Both the position numbers and the translations under genes were made by a program. From Bacillus sp. MM2020_1 (GTDB lineage: Bacteria; Bacillota; Bacilli; Bacillales; Cytobacillaceae), in assembly GCA_011250595.1 (NCBI GenBank), contig JAANMP010000011.1, positions 55,055 to 119,054 on the forward strand: a stretch of 64,000 nucleotides of DNA, in the 5' to 3' direction. This document shows, in pieces, positions 44,198-52,607 of the stretch (the stretch's first letter is position 1; each line of letters starts with the position of its first letter). The notes below the pieces were generated by a model. The model had not been told where the DNA came from. It made no database searches and saw nothing but the letters and a program-made list of their open reading frames with translations.

Positions 44198-45313
44198 TTG
44201 TATAAAAAGACTTTGTTTATCTTTTTCATCCTATCTCTTTTGAGTCTATCTCAAACTTCCTTTTCGTCTATAGCGGAGAACGCTCCTAAACAACCGGGTG
44301 TGGTTGATTTACGTATCTTAGAAACAACCGATTTGCATGCATCCTTAGTGAATTATGATTATTATCAAACAAAGGCAGACAACCGAATTGGACTTGTTAA
44401 AACAGCAACACTTATCCGGGCTGCAAGGAATAAAGCTCAAAATTCTTTATTGTTTGATGATGGTGACCACCTAAAAGGAAATCCTCTTGGAGAGTATTTG
44501 GCAAGAATTCGCGGTATTCATAAGGGAAAAATCCATCCGGTTTATCGCGCCTTTAATTTTTTGAACTATGACGCTATTGCCATTGGCAATCACGAATTTA
44601 ATTATGGACTTGATTTCCTCAATGCAGCTATTAAGGGTGCAAAGATGCCAGTCATTAATGCCAATGTCTACTCCGTAAAAAAAAATAAACACTACTTCAC
44701 CCCGTACGTTATTTTAAAAAGAAATGTAGTCGACCAGACTGGTGAAAAATTTCAACTAAATGTAGGGGTCATAGCTTTTATGCCTACCCAAATTATGAAA
44801 TGGGATAAGGCTAATCTTGAAGGGAAGGTTATTGCTAAACCTATAGTTGATACAGCCAAAGAAATGATCCCGATTATGAAGTCTAAAGGAGCGGATATTA
44901 TCGTCGCCCTGGCCCATACAGGGATCAGCTCTGAGCCATACAGTGCTGATTCAGAAAATACAGTCTATTATTTAACAAAAATCCCCGAAATTGATGTCGT
45001 ACTAGCAGGGCATTCACACAATGTCTTCCCAGGACCTGTTTATAAAAACATTCCTAATACCAACCTAAACTTAGGGCAAATAAATGGAAAACCTGTAGTT
45101 ATGGCCGGAGCTTTCGGAAGTCGTCTAGGAATTATTGATCTCACAATCCAAAAAAGCAGTAACAGGTGGAAAATAATAAAAGGAATCTCATTTACAAGAC
45201 CAATTGCTGATGAGTCAGGGAAATCCCTTGTAAGGAAGGATAAAGGCCTATATAAGTTAGTTAAACCTGAGCATCAGGAAACCGTTGACTTTATAAAAAA
45301 ATTGGGGCTCTAA
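44198..45313 (+). CDS. Secreted metallophosphoesterase (5'-nucleotidase/cyclic phosphodiesterase type, catalytic domain only)
   Basis: 371 aa with a signal peptide (residues 1-26) and a calcineurin-like domain: ETTDLHASLV, LLFDDGDHLKG, AIGNHEFNYG, VALAHTGIS and VLAGHSHNVFPGP. The motifs match CpdB/YfkN-type enzymes that hydrolyse 2',3'-cyclic nucleotides or 5'-nucleotides. The protein stops at the end of the metal-binding domain; the C-terminal nucleotide-binding domain of CpdB is absent, and no remnant is visible downstream. TTG start behind GAAGGAGG. Monocistronic, with a good terminator. Confidence 0.87.
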   Translation: MYKKTLFIFFILSLLSLSQTSFSSIAENAPKQPGVVDLRILETTDLHASLVNYDYYQTKADNRIGLVKTATLIRAARNKAQNSLLFDDGDHLKGNPLGEYLARIRGIHKGKIHPVYRAFNFLNYDAIAIGNHEFNYGLDFLNAAIKGAKMPVINANVYSVKKNKHYFTPYVILKRNVVDQTGEKFQLNVGVIAFMPTQIMKWDKANLEGKVIAKPIVDTAKEMIPIMKSKGADIIVALAHTGISSEPYSADSENTVYYLTKIPEIDVVLAGHSHNVFPGPVYKNIPNTNLNLGQINGKPVVMAGAFGSRLGIIDLTIQKSSNRWKIIKGISFTRPIADESGKSLVRKDKGLYKLVKPEHQETVDFIKKLGL

Positions 45314-45391
45314 TAAGTAAAAGATGTTCTTTACATCCGAAGTATAGTCTAATAAAATAATGTATAATATATATAGGGTGCTTTACTAGGG

Positions 45392-45417
45392 GGAGTCTGT
45401 CAAACAGGCTCCTTTTT
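45392..45417 (+). terminator. Terminator of the metallophosphoesterase gene
   Basis: 9-bp stem GGAGTCTGT / ACAGGCTCC (one G-T pair) with a 3-nt loop and TTTTT. Confidence 0.9.
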
Positions 45418-45472
45418 GTCATTTTTTCATCTACGCACTTTATAAATAATACAAGGGAGAAGGGGTCGATAT

Positions 45473-46753
45473 ATGTCAACTCAAGCACTAATCGCAATTG
45501 GTGTATTTTTAATTACATATGCCTTTATCGTCACAGAAAAAATCCATCGCACAATCATCGCCATGACCGGCGGAATCATGATGGTATCACTTGGAATTAT
45601 CAGTCAGGAAAAGGCGCTTCACCATATTGACTTTAATACACTCGGATTGCTGACCGGTATGATGATTATCGTAGCTATAACATCCGAGACTGGCCTGTTT
45701 AAATACATAGCAATTTGGGCGGCTAAAAAAGTTAAAGGGGATCCTTTAAAAATTTTGCTTGCGCTCGGTACGATTACTGCATTAGGTTCAGCGTTTTTAG
45801 ATAATGTAACAACGGTACTCTTAATGGTTCCGGTTACGTTTAGTATCACAAGACAACTTCGGGTCAATCCGATTCCCTTTTTAATAACTGAAATTATCGC
45901 ATCAAATGTTGGAGGAACCTCCACATTGATTGGGGACCCTCCTAATATCATGCTTGGCAGCGCTGTAAAGGAACTTACCTTTATGGCATTTATTGATAAT
46001 CTTACGGCTATATCCTTCTTTATTCTATTTGTGAATATTGGAATCTTAGCATTCATTTATCGAAATCAGCTTCGAACATCAGAAGAACTAAAGGCCAATT
46101 TAATGGACCTAGATGAAAAAGAAGAAATAACGGATAAAAGCTTATTAATCAAATCATTAATTGCCCTGCTGCTAACTATTTTGGGATTCTTCCTGCATCA
46201 GCTGCTTCACATTGAATCTGCAACTGTTGCATTAGCGGGTGCCTTTTTGCTTCTTCTTTTAACAGGAGAAAAATATTTAGACAAAGCATTTTCAAAGGTA
46301 GAATGGACAACCATTTTCTTCTTTATCGGACTGTTTGTATTGGTATCCGGTTTGATTGAAACTGGAGTGATTTCGTTATTAGCAGATTACTCTGTCCACC
46401 TTACCGGGGGTAATCTGACTTCAACATCGATATTAATTCTCTGGGTAAGCGCAATCGCATCTGCCTTTATAGATAATATCCCGTTTGTCGCAACGATGAT
46501 TCCTATGATTAAAGATATGGGAGAACTAGGAATAAATAATTTGGAACCACTTTGGTGGAGCCTTTCATTAGGGGCATGTCTTGGTGGAAACGGTACATTA
46601 ATTGGTGCAAGCGCCAATGTAATTGTTGCCGGGCTGGCAGCGAAGGAAGGCCATCCAATTACTTTTGGTAAATTCTTATTGATTGCCTTCCCATTAATGA
46701 TTTTATCGATCATAATCTGTACAGTTTATATTTATTTAAGATATCTAATTTAG
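45473..46753 (+). CDS. ArsB/NhaD-superfamily ion transporter
   Basis: 426 aa with 10-12 membrane segments. Characteristic motifs are the inverted repeats SAFLDNVTTVLLMVPV and SAFIDNIPFVATMIPM, and the NVGGTSTLIGDPPNIML and GGNGTLIGASANVIVAGLA loops. The family exchanges arsenite, sodium, citrate or other anions; without an arsenic operon an Na+/H+ antiporter or organic-anion role is as likely. It has its own ribosome binding site (AAGGGAGAAGG) and is followed by a small gene whose start overlaps the stop region closely. Confidence 0.88.
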   Translation: MSTQALIAIGVFLITYAFIVTEKIHRTIIAMTGGIMMVSLGIISQEKALHHIDFNTLGLLTGMMIIVAITSETGLFKYIAIWAAKKVKGDPLKILLALGTITALGSAFLDNVTTVLLMVPVTFSITRQLRVNPIPFLITEIIASNVGGTSTLIGDPPNIMLGSAVKELTFMAFIDNLTAISFFILFVNIGILAFIYRNQLRTSEELKANLMDLDEKEEITDKSLLIKSLIALLLTILGFFLHQLLHIESATVALAGAFLLLLLTGEKYLDKAFSKVEWTTIFFFIGLFVLVSGLIETGVISLLADYSVHLTGGNLTSTSILILWVSAIASAFIDNIPFVATMIPMIKDMGELGINNLEPLWWSLSLGACLGGNGTLIGASANVIVAGLAAKEGHPITFGKFLLIAFPLMILSIIICTVYIYLRYLI

Positions 46754-46763
46754 GGGGAGTATG

Positions 46764-47042
46764 ATGAAAGTAGCGTATCGATATAATGAACAGCTTCTCG
46801 GCATAAAGGAAACAGCTAACGGCGAGGATTATGAATTTATCCTGACTTTTGATAATAAAAATTGGAAAAGAAAAGTAGAGAAAATCCGTGAATATTTTGA
46901 TGAAAATAATATTTTAACGGATATCCATTTCTATTTTCACCCCAACAATAGGTTTCAAATAATCGTAAGAAAAGACTTTTATAATGAATTTTTAATCCAG
47001 TTGTTTAGACAGCAAATAGTTGAAGAGATTAAATGGATTTAA
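46764..47042 (+). CDS. Small hypothetical protein after the ion transporter
   Basis: 92-aa soluble protein, rich in charged and aromatic residues (GEDYEFILTFDNKNWKRKVE), with no recognised domain. GGGGGAG overlaps the transporter stop, and the ATG at 46764 sits at a better distance than the ATG at 46761. The tight coupling suggests a cytoplasmic partner of the transporter, but this is only positional. Confidence 0.7.
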   Translation: MKVAYRYNEQLLGIKETANGEDYEFILTFDNKNWKRKVEKIREYFDENNILTDIHFYFHPNNRFQIIVRKDFYNEFLIQLFRQQIVEEIKWI

Positions 47043-47043
47043 G

Positions 47044-47077
47044 AAATGGCTGCCATTATTCTATATGGCAGCCATTT
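47044..47077. terminator. Bidirectional hairpin between the small gene and the PAS-GGDEF gene
   Basis: Perfect 13-bp stem AAATGGCTGCCAT / ATGGCAGCCATTT with an 8-nt loop, between convergent genes; T tracts are short. Confidence 0.83.
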
Positions 47078-47078
47078 A

Positions 47079-48131
47079 CTATACTAGAACGCAAACATTT
47101 CCAACAGGAAGTTTCTTCATTAACATATCCATTTGAGCATTGGCATGAACCTTCATTTCAGGTATATATAAAGAATAACAGTTTCTTCCCTTATCCTTCG
47201 ACTGATACATAGCAAGGTCAGCATTTTTAATTAGCGTATTAATATCTGTCCCATGATGAGGGTATAAGCTTATTCCTATACTCGGTGAAATGTTAAATTC
47301 TTGCCCGTAAACAGTAAATGGCTCTACCATTACCTGTAATATTTGCCTGCACATTTCACTAGCATCCACATCACTGGTTAAATTAGGAACTAAGATGATA
47401 AATTCATCCCCGCCAAATCTTGCAAGGACAGTATCTTTGCCAAGTGCCTCTTTTAATCTTTTGGCAACCGATTGCAATAATACATCTCCTGCTTGATGGC
47501 CTAAACTATCATTGATTACTTTAAAATGATCTAAATCAAGGAGAAACAGCCCTACACCTGAGTTTTCCATTTCATGATTTACTTCGTAGTTTTCAAGATA
47601 GGATTTGATAAACCAGCGATTAGGAAGACCGGTCAAGGCATCATGATAGGCCATATGCGCAATCCTTTTTTCTGCCTTTTTTAATTCACTAATATCCATA
47701 CCAAAGCCCAGTAAAAATTCTTCATTTGATTCCGGTACTTGAATAATCGTTTTACCGGAAAACATATAATATTCCTTCCCTTGAAAACCTGCGATTGCTT
47801 CAGACGTAATAAGACTACGTTTCCGCCATACCTCAAGGTCCATTTTTCGGTTTACTTTAGCAATAGCCTCGGGGAAAAAGTCAAAAACAGTCTTACCCAA
47901 TAACTCATCTAAATTCATACCATTTAACTCACATGCCTGTTTATTCGCAAACATCGTCCGACCTTCAGGGTCTTCTAAAAAGACATTAATCGGCAATGCA
48001 TCGAGAACCATTGAATGTAAGGAAGAATTAAGACGGAGTTCTTTTAATAGCTCCTGTTCTCTATTTTCAAGTTCTTCTATCCTTAATTGTAATCTTTCTA
48101 TTTCTTCATATAATTGGGAATGGTTTTTCAC
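47079..48131 (-). CDS. PAS-GGDEF diguanylate cyclase
   Basis: 350 aa: an N-terminal coiled coil (residues 5-35), a PAS domain (about 36-150) and a GGDEF domain. ALTGLPNR starts the cyclase domain and GGDEF is intact at residues 240-244. The I-site position holds GKDT, not RxxD, so feedback inhibition is not expected. No transmembrane segment. GTG start behind AAAGGCGGG. It is a second c-di-GMP producer in the window besides the REC-GGDEF-REC protein. Confidence 0.92.
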   Translation of the reverse strand: MKNHSQLYEEIERLQLRIEELENREQELLKELRLNSSLHSMVLDALPINVFLEDPEGRTMFANKQACELNGMNLDELLGKTVFDFFPEAIAKVNRKMDLEVWRKRSLITSEAIAGFQGKEYYMFSGKTIIQVPESNEEFLLGFGMDISELKKAEKRIAHMAYHDALTGLPNRWFIKSYLENYEVNHEMENSGVGLFLLDLDHFKVINDSLGHQAGDVLLQSVAKRLKEALGKDTVLARFGGDEFIILVPNLTSDVDASEMCRQILQVMVEPFTVYGQEFNISPSIGISLYPHHGTDINTLIKNADLAMYQSKDKGRNCYSLYIPEMKVHANAQMDMLMKKLPVGNVCVLV

Positions 48132-48266
48132 TAAGTATCCCGCCTTTGATAAACAATCTACAAAAATACAAAATCCTAATTATATTTTATATCTATTTTT
48201 ACAGCTATTATTGTTGATTTCTAACAATTTAATGAAATTAGTAAGACTAGGCTATCGATAATAATA

Positions 48267-48302
48267 AAAAATTGCTGCCAGAATTACCCGGCAGCAATTT
48301 TT
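48267..48302 (-). terminator. Terminator of tkt
   Basis: 13-bp perfect stem AAAAATTGCTGCC / GGCAGCAATTTTT with a 10-nt loop, overlapping the T tract. Confidence 0.9.
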
Positions 48303-48307
48303 TTCTA

Positions 48308-50320
48308 TTAATAAGTTAGTTCTTTAAAGCGTTTCGCAACATTCTCAACGGAGAAGCCATATTTTTCAAGTAATATGCTTTCAGGTGCAGATGCACCAAA
48401 TTGATTGATGGCTATGACACTGCCATGATCCCCAACATATTCTCTCCAACCAATCGATGAACCCATTTCAATCGCAAGCCGTGCTTTCATATGTTTCGGC
48501 AGAATCGATTCCTTATATTCAAGTGTCTGCTTCTCAAATCGGTCCCAGCTAGGCATACTTACAACAGATACAAAGATTCCTTCGTTTTCCAGCACTTGTT
48601 GAGCAGCCATCGCCAATGAAACTTCGGAGCCAGTTGCAAGCAATAAACCGCTCGCATTGCCTTTCGCTTCTGAAACAACATATGCACCTTTTTTCACACC
48701 TTCATAAACCGTTTGTTGCGGAAGTGCTAAGGTTGGCAGGTCCTGACGTGTTAATACAAGAGCAGTTGGAGTATCTGTACTTTCGATGGCCAATCTCCAA
48801 GCAGCAACTGTCTCTTTCGCTTCTGCAGGACGGAGAATTGAAAGTCCGGGCATAGCACGTAATGCTGCCAGCTGTTCGACTGGTTCATGAGTAGGTCCGT
48901 CTTCACCTACAGCGATGCTATCATGTGTAAATACGTAAGTAACTGGAAGTTTCATTAAGGCTGCTAATCGAATCGCTGGGCGTAAATAGTCCGAGAATAC
49001 AAAGAAAGTAGAACCAAATACTTTAACTCCACCATGAAGTGCCATCCCATTTAGTGCAGCACCCATCGCGAATTCACGAACTCCAAACCAAATATTGCGG
49101 CCTGCATAGCTATCAATATAGTAATTTTTTTCAGATGTAATCAGTGTTTTGTTCGAACCTGCTAAATCCGCAGACCCCCCGATAAATTGTGGGACAACAT
49201 TGGCTACGGCATTTAGTGCTTTCCCTGATGATGCACGAGTCGCTATCTTTTCACCTTCAGTGAAAGTAGGCAATGCCTCTTCCCAATCTTTTGGAAGTTC
49301 ACCAATAATAGCTGATTCAAATTGCTTTGCGAGCTCAGGATAATCCTTCTTATAGCTTTCAAATAATTCATTCCAAGCATTTTCTTTCAGTTGTCCATCT
49401 TGTGTAAATTGATTAAAGTGATCTTTAACTTCTTCTGGAACGAAAAATGGCTCTTCATTATCCCAATTATAGACAGCTTTTGTTAACTTAATTTCTTCTT
49501 TTCCAAGTGGAGATCCATGAGAAGCGGATTTACCGGCTTTATTTGGAGAACCGAAGCCAATCACTGTTTTAACCTCAATTAATGTTGGGCGATTCAACTC
49601 TGCTTTTGCTTCTTGCAATGCCTTTTGAATTGCATCTGTATCATTTCCATCTTCTACACGAATCACTTGCCATCCATAGGCATTAAATCGATCCTCAACA
49701 CTTTCAGAGAAGGATAAATGTAAATCCCCGTCCAATGAAATATCATTTGAATCATACATGACAATGAGTCTTCCAAGTTTAAGATGACCTGCAAGAGATG
49801 CTGCTTCAGCAGATACTCCTTCCATTAAGTCGCCGTCTCCACAAATACTATAGGTATAATGGTTAACAATTGGATATCCCTCTTGATTGTATGTAGCTGC
49901 AAGATGTCTTTCCGCCATTGCCATCCCCACAGCCATAGCAACACCTTGTCCTAGTGGCCCTGTCGTTGCTTCAACGCCCGGTGTATGACCAAATTCAGGG
50001 TGCCCAGGAGTTCTGCTGCCCCATTGACGGAAGTTTTTCAAATCATCAATGGTTACGTCGTAACCAAATAAATGTAATAAACTATATAAAAGCATGGAAC
50101 CATGACCTGCTGATAAAACAAAACGGTCTCTGTTAAACCAGTTAGGATTCACTGGGTTATGATTCATTTCTTTTGCCCAAAGCGTGTAAGCCATTGGTGC
50201 TGACCCCATAGGCATGCCAGGATGACCTGAGTTTGCCTTTTCGATGCCATCTATCGATAATGTCCGAATCGTATTAATTGCTAATTGATCAAGTTTTGTT
50301 TCATTAACTAGTGTTTTCAT
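48308..50320 (-). CDS. tkt: Transketolase
   Basis: 670-aa TPP enzyme of the non-oxidative pentose phosphate pathway. [17 protein letters not shown], the TPP motif [16 protein letters not shown], the catalytic glutamate in [15 protein letters not shown] and [16 protein letters not shown] are all intact. It follows larC2 after 66 bp on the same strand with no terminator between them, so it may be cotranscribed with the nickel/aldonate cluster, whose inferred product 6-phosphogluconate enters the same pathway. Confidence 0.96.
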   Translation of the reverse strand: MKTLVNETKLDQLAINTIRTLSIDGIEKANSGHPGMPMGSAPMAYTLWAKEMNHNPVNPNWFNRDRFVLSAGHGSMLLYSLLHLFGYDVTIDDLKNFRQWGSRTPGHPEFGHTPGVEATTGPLGQGVAMAVGMAMAERHLAATYNQEGYPIVNHYTYSICGDGDLMEGVSAEAASLAGHLKLGRLIVMYDSNDISLDGDLHLSFSESVEDRFNAYGWQVIRVEDGNDTDAIQKALQEAKAELNRPTLIEVKTVIGFGSPNKAGKSASHGSPLGKEEIKLTKAVYNWDNEEPFFVPEEVKDHFNQFTQDGQLKENAWNELFESYKKDYPELAKQFESAIIGELPKDWEEALPTFTEGEKIATRASSGKALNAVANVVPQFIGGSADLAGSNKTLITSEKNYYIDSYAGRNIWFGVREFAMGAALNGMALHGGVKVFGSTFFVFSDYLRPAIRLAALMKLPVTYVFTHDSIAVGEDGPTHEPVEQLAALRAMPGLSILRPAEAKETVAAWRLAIESTDTPTALVLTRQDLPTLALPQQTVYEGVKKGAYVVSEAKGNASGLLLATGSEVSLAMAAQQVLENEGIFVSVVSMPSWDRFEKQTLEYKESILPKHMKARLAIEMGSSIGWREYVGDHGSVIAINQFGASAPESILLEKYGFSVENVAKRFKELTY

Positions 50321-50385
50321 ATGCTATGACACTCCCAATCTATTAAAATAGTATGCAAATCTTATTATCGTATGGTTTGAAAGGC

Positions 50386-50859
50386 TTAGTTTTCACTGCC
50401 CAAAGCCTTCCAAACCATTTCGTAAACTTTTTTCAAGGGAATGTTATGTATTTGTGCAATGCTTTTGCATTCCTCAAATTCCGGGGCCCTTTGCACGACT
50501 TGTCCATTATACATTCCTTCTTTAACTTTCACAGGACCACACTCTGTTGTAACCATCCTAAACTTTCTTTCTAACCGGTGCACTGTTAAAGGATAATAAC
50601 GTACCCCTAGTGTAGTGGTTTCTTTAAAAAGGATTTTCTTTATATTAGCTACATACTTCTGGGAGCAAAGTAATTGAAGTAATACACCTGGTCTATTTTT
50701 TTTCATATAGATTGGTGTATAGAAAACATCATTTGCCCCAGCCTCAAAAAGGAGATCCATTACATAGCCAAGCCATTCTCCGGGAATATCATCAAGGTTA
50801 ACTTCCATTTTGACCATTTGATCATCGATATGTTCATGATTGGCAGGATGTGATACCAA
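50386..50859 (-). CDS. larC2: LarC2, C-terminal half of nickel-pincer cofactor nickel insertase
   Basis: 157 aa from a TTG at 50859 with AAAGGAG eight bases upstream. KMEVNLDDIPGEWLGYVMDL, YTPIYMKKNRPGVLLQ, FKETTTLGVRYY and APEFEECKSIAQIHNIPL are the conserved elements of the LarC C-terminal, CTP-using domain. In Lactobacillus plantarum LarC1 and LarC2 are joined by programmed frameshifting. Here the two halves lie in the same frame but are separated by three in-frame stops, so they are separate polypeptides. The ORF could be extended to an ATG at 50877, but that ATG precedes the ribosome binding site. Confidence 0.9.
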   Translation of the reverse strand: MVSHPANHEHIDDQMVKMEVNLDDIPGEWLGYVMDLLFEAGANDVFYTPIYMKKNRPGVLLQLLCSQKYVANIKKILFKETTTLGVRYYPLTVHRLERKFRMVTTECGPVKVKEGMYNGQVVQRAPEFEECKSIAQIHNIPLKKVYEMVWKALGSEN

Positions 50860-50931
50860 TAGACAAACTCCTTTCATTTAGCATTTTTACGTATGAGGTA
50901 GATCTTTATCAGACTGAAACAGACAAAAACC

Positions 50932-51828
50932 TTATTCACCGATAATGACACGGAGTACATTCGGATGATTTTTAAATGTTTTTGTTCCCGCACCGTAGCC
51001 AATTGAATTGATTTTCATTGAAGGAATCGAACAAAACTCCTCTGCAAGGACAGAAACTATCGCTGCGCCTGTTGGCGTAGTTAGCTCAAATTTAATATCT
51101 GACTGATCAATTGGCACTCCTTTTAAAATTTCTAATGTTGCAGGTGCCGGGACAGGATAAACTCCATGGTCAATGTGGATACGACCTGTTCCCACTGGGA
51201 TGGGCGATGATTTGATTATGTCAATTTCTAATTGATGAATCAAGATAGCTGCCCCAATAATGTCAATAATCGAATCGACTGCCCCTACTTCATGAAAATA
51301 AACCTTCTCTAATGGAATTCCATGGATATGTCCTTCCGCTTCACCAATTTTTTTAAAGATGTTTAAAGCAGTTATTTTCACAGGATCATCAAAACCAGCC
51401 TTTTCAATTAAACCAACAATATCTTTATATGCCCGGTGTTCATGATGGTGGTGCTCGTGCTCATGATGAAGGTCGTGCTCATGATCATGATGGTGCTCAT
51501 GTTTGTGTTGGTGCTCATGATCGTGGTCGTGGTCGTGGTCGTGGTCGTGAGCGTGCTCATGGTCATGATGATGCTCATGCTCGTGGTCGTGAGCATCCTC
51601 ATGGTCGTGAAGGTGTGACTGAACATTGTTCATTAACACCACATCAAATTTTGTACTAGTAATCCCATTTTTCACTAGCCTTTTCCATGTTAACTTATAC
51701 TCATCCTCTATATGAAGCTTTTTTAATTCCTCTGCTAAACGGTTAGGATCTGCACCGGCATCAATTAGGGCACCAATCACCATATCCCCGCTGATACCTG
51801 AAAAACAATCAAAATAAAGTGTTCTCAA
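50932..51828 (-). CDS. larC1: LarC1, N-terminal half of nickel-pincer cofactor nickel insertase, with giant His-rich insert
   Basis: 298 aa. FDCFSGISGDMVIGALIDAG at the N terminus, HGIPLEKVYFHEVGAVDSI and TTPTGAAIVSVLAEEF identify the LarC N-terminal domain, which inserts nickel into the pyridinium bis-thiocarboxylate nucleotide. Residues 72-131 are a His/Asp/Glu tract with 33 histidines, likely a nickel store or chelator. It overlaps larB by 4 bp and stops 73 bp before larC2. Confidence 0.94.
   Translation of the reverse strand: MRTLYFDCFSGISGDMVIGALIDAGADPNRLAEELKKLHIEDEYKLTWKRLVKNGITSTKFDVVLMNNVQSHLHDHEDAHDHEHEHHHDHEHAHDHDHDHDHDHEHQHKHEHHHDHEHDLHHEHEHHHHEHRAYKDIVGLIEKAGFDDPVKITALNIFKKIGEAEGHIHGIPLEKVYFHEVGAVDSIIDIIGAAILIHQLEIDIIKSSPIPVGTGRIHIDHGVYPVPAPATLEILKGVPIDQSDIKFELTTPTGAAIVSVLAEEFCSIPSMKINSIGYGAGTKTFKNHPNVLRVIIGE
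51436..51615 (-). repeat. Hexamer-type simple sequence encoding the His-rich tract of LarC1
   Basis: The codons for residues 72-131 are near-perfect CATGAT/CACGAC/CATGAG dimers. This low-complexity DNA also opens spurious reading frames on the opposite strand and is prone to length change by slippage. Confidence 0.9.
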
Positions 51829-52583
51829 TTCTTCCTAGCCCCTTTTTGTGCAAGTTGATCAATTAAAACTGCGTTATATCCTCCGCCAAATCCATTATCA
51901 ATATTCACGACACTAATCCCGGATGCACATGAATTTAACATCGTTAACAAAGCAGATAATCCATTAAAATTGGCCCCATATCCAACACTTGTCGGAACAG
52001 CAATTACAGGATGTGATACAAGCCCGCCTACTACGCTTGGAAGAGCTCCTTCCATACCTGCTACAACAACGGAGACCGTGGCATTTTGAATTTCTTCAGC
52101 ATGGCTTAACAGGCGATGAATACCGGCAACACCTACATCATAGAAACGATGTACCTTACTGCCTAATACTTCAGCAGTAACTGCTGCTTCCTCCGCAACC
52201 CGTAAATCCGAAGTTCCTGCACAAATCACGGCAATATACCCTTTGGGATCCGCTTCTTTCGTATTGTCGTCTTTCCAAAAAAGAATTTGCGCATCTTCTT
52301 TATAGGTAAACTCAGGGCACGAACGTTGAACTATTTCTGCCTTTTCTTTGGAAATTCGAGTAACGAGAACTTGATTGTTTCGAGCTCTTAACACTTGGAT
52401 AATTGAAATAATTTGTTCATTCGTCTTCCCTTCACCGTACACGACCTCGGGGAATCCTTGCCGTTTTTTACGATGATGATCAATTTTAGCAAATCCCAAA
52501 TTCTCAAATGTTGCTAATTTCTCCTTGGCTTCTTCGACACTTAGGGTACCTCTTTGAACCTGCTCTAAAATTTCTTCAAGCAT
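51825..52583 (-). CDS. larB: LarB, nicotinic acid adenine dinucleotide carboxylase/hydrolase
   Basis: First enzyme of nickel-pincer nucleotide synthesis: carboxylates and hydrolyses NaAD to pyridinium-3,5-dicarboxylate mononucleotide. 252 aa; the C-terminal PurE-like domain is clear in VVVAGMEGALPSVVGGLV, AVPTSVGYGANFNGLSAL and NIDNGFGGGYNA. GGGGGAG precedes the ATG. It lies 24 bp downstream of the FGGY kinase and overlaps larC1. Confidence 0.96.
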   Translation of the reverse strand: MLEEILEQVQRGTLSVEEAKEKLATFENLGFAKIDHHRKKRQGFPEVVYGEGKTNEQIISIIQVLRARNNQVLVTRISKEKAEIVQRSCPEFTYKEDAQILFWKDDNTKEADPKGYIAVICAGTSDLRVAEEAAVTAEVLGSKVHRFYDVGVAGIHRLLSHAEEIQNATVSVVVAGMEGALPSVVGGLVSHPVIAVPTSVGYGANFNGLSALLTMLNSCASGISVVNIDNGFGGGYNAVLIDQLAQKGARKN

Positions 52584-52607
52584 TCGTTCTCCCCCTCAAT
52601 ATACACT

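Noticed and set aside
47079..48131. I-site feedback inhibition in the PAS-GGDEF protein
   Set aside because: The position five residues before GGDEF reads GKDT, not RxxD.
50860..50935. Programmed frameshift joining larC1 and larC2, as in L. plantarum
   Set aside because: Both halves are in the same reading frame and three in-frame stops separate them, so no frameshift can fuse them.
51429..51659. Plus-strand ORFs rich in Arg/Gly or Val/Met across the LarC1 repeat
   Set aside because: They are frame shadows of the His-rich low-complexity DNA, with no ribosome binding site.
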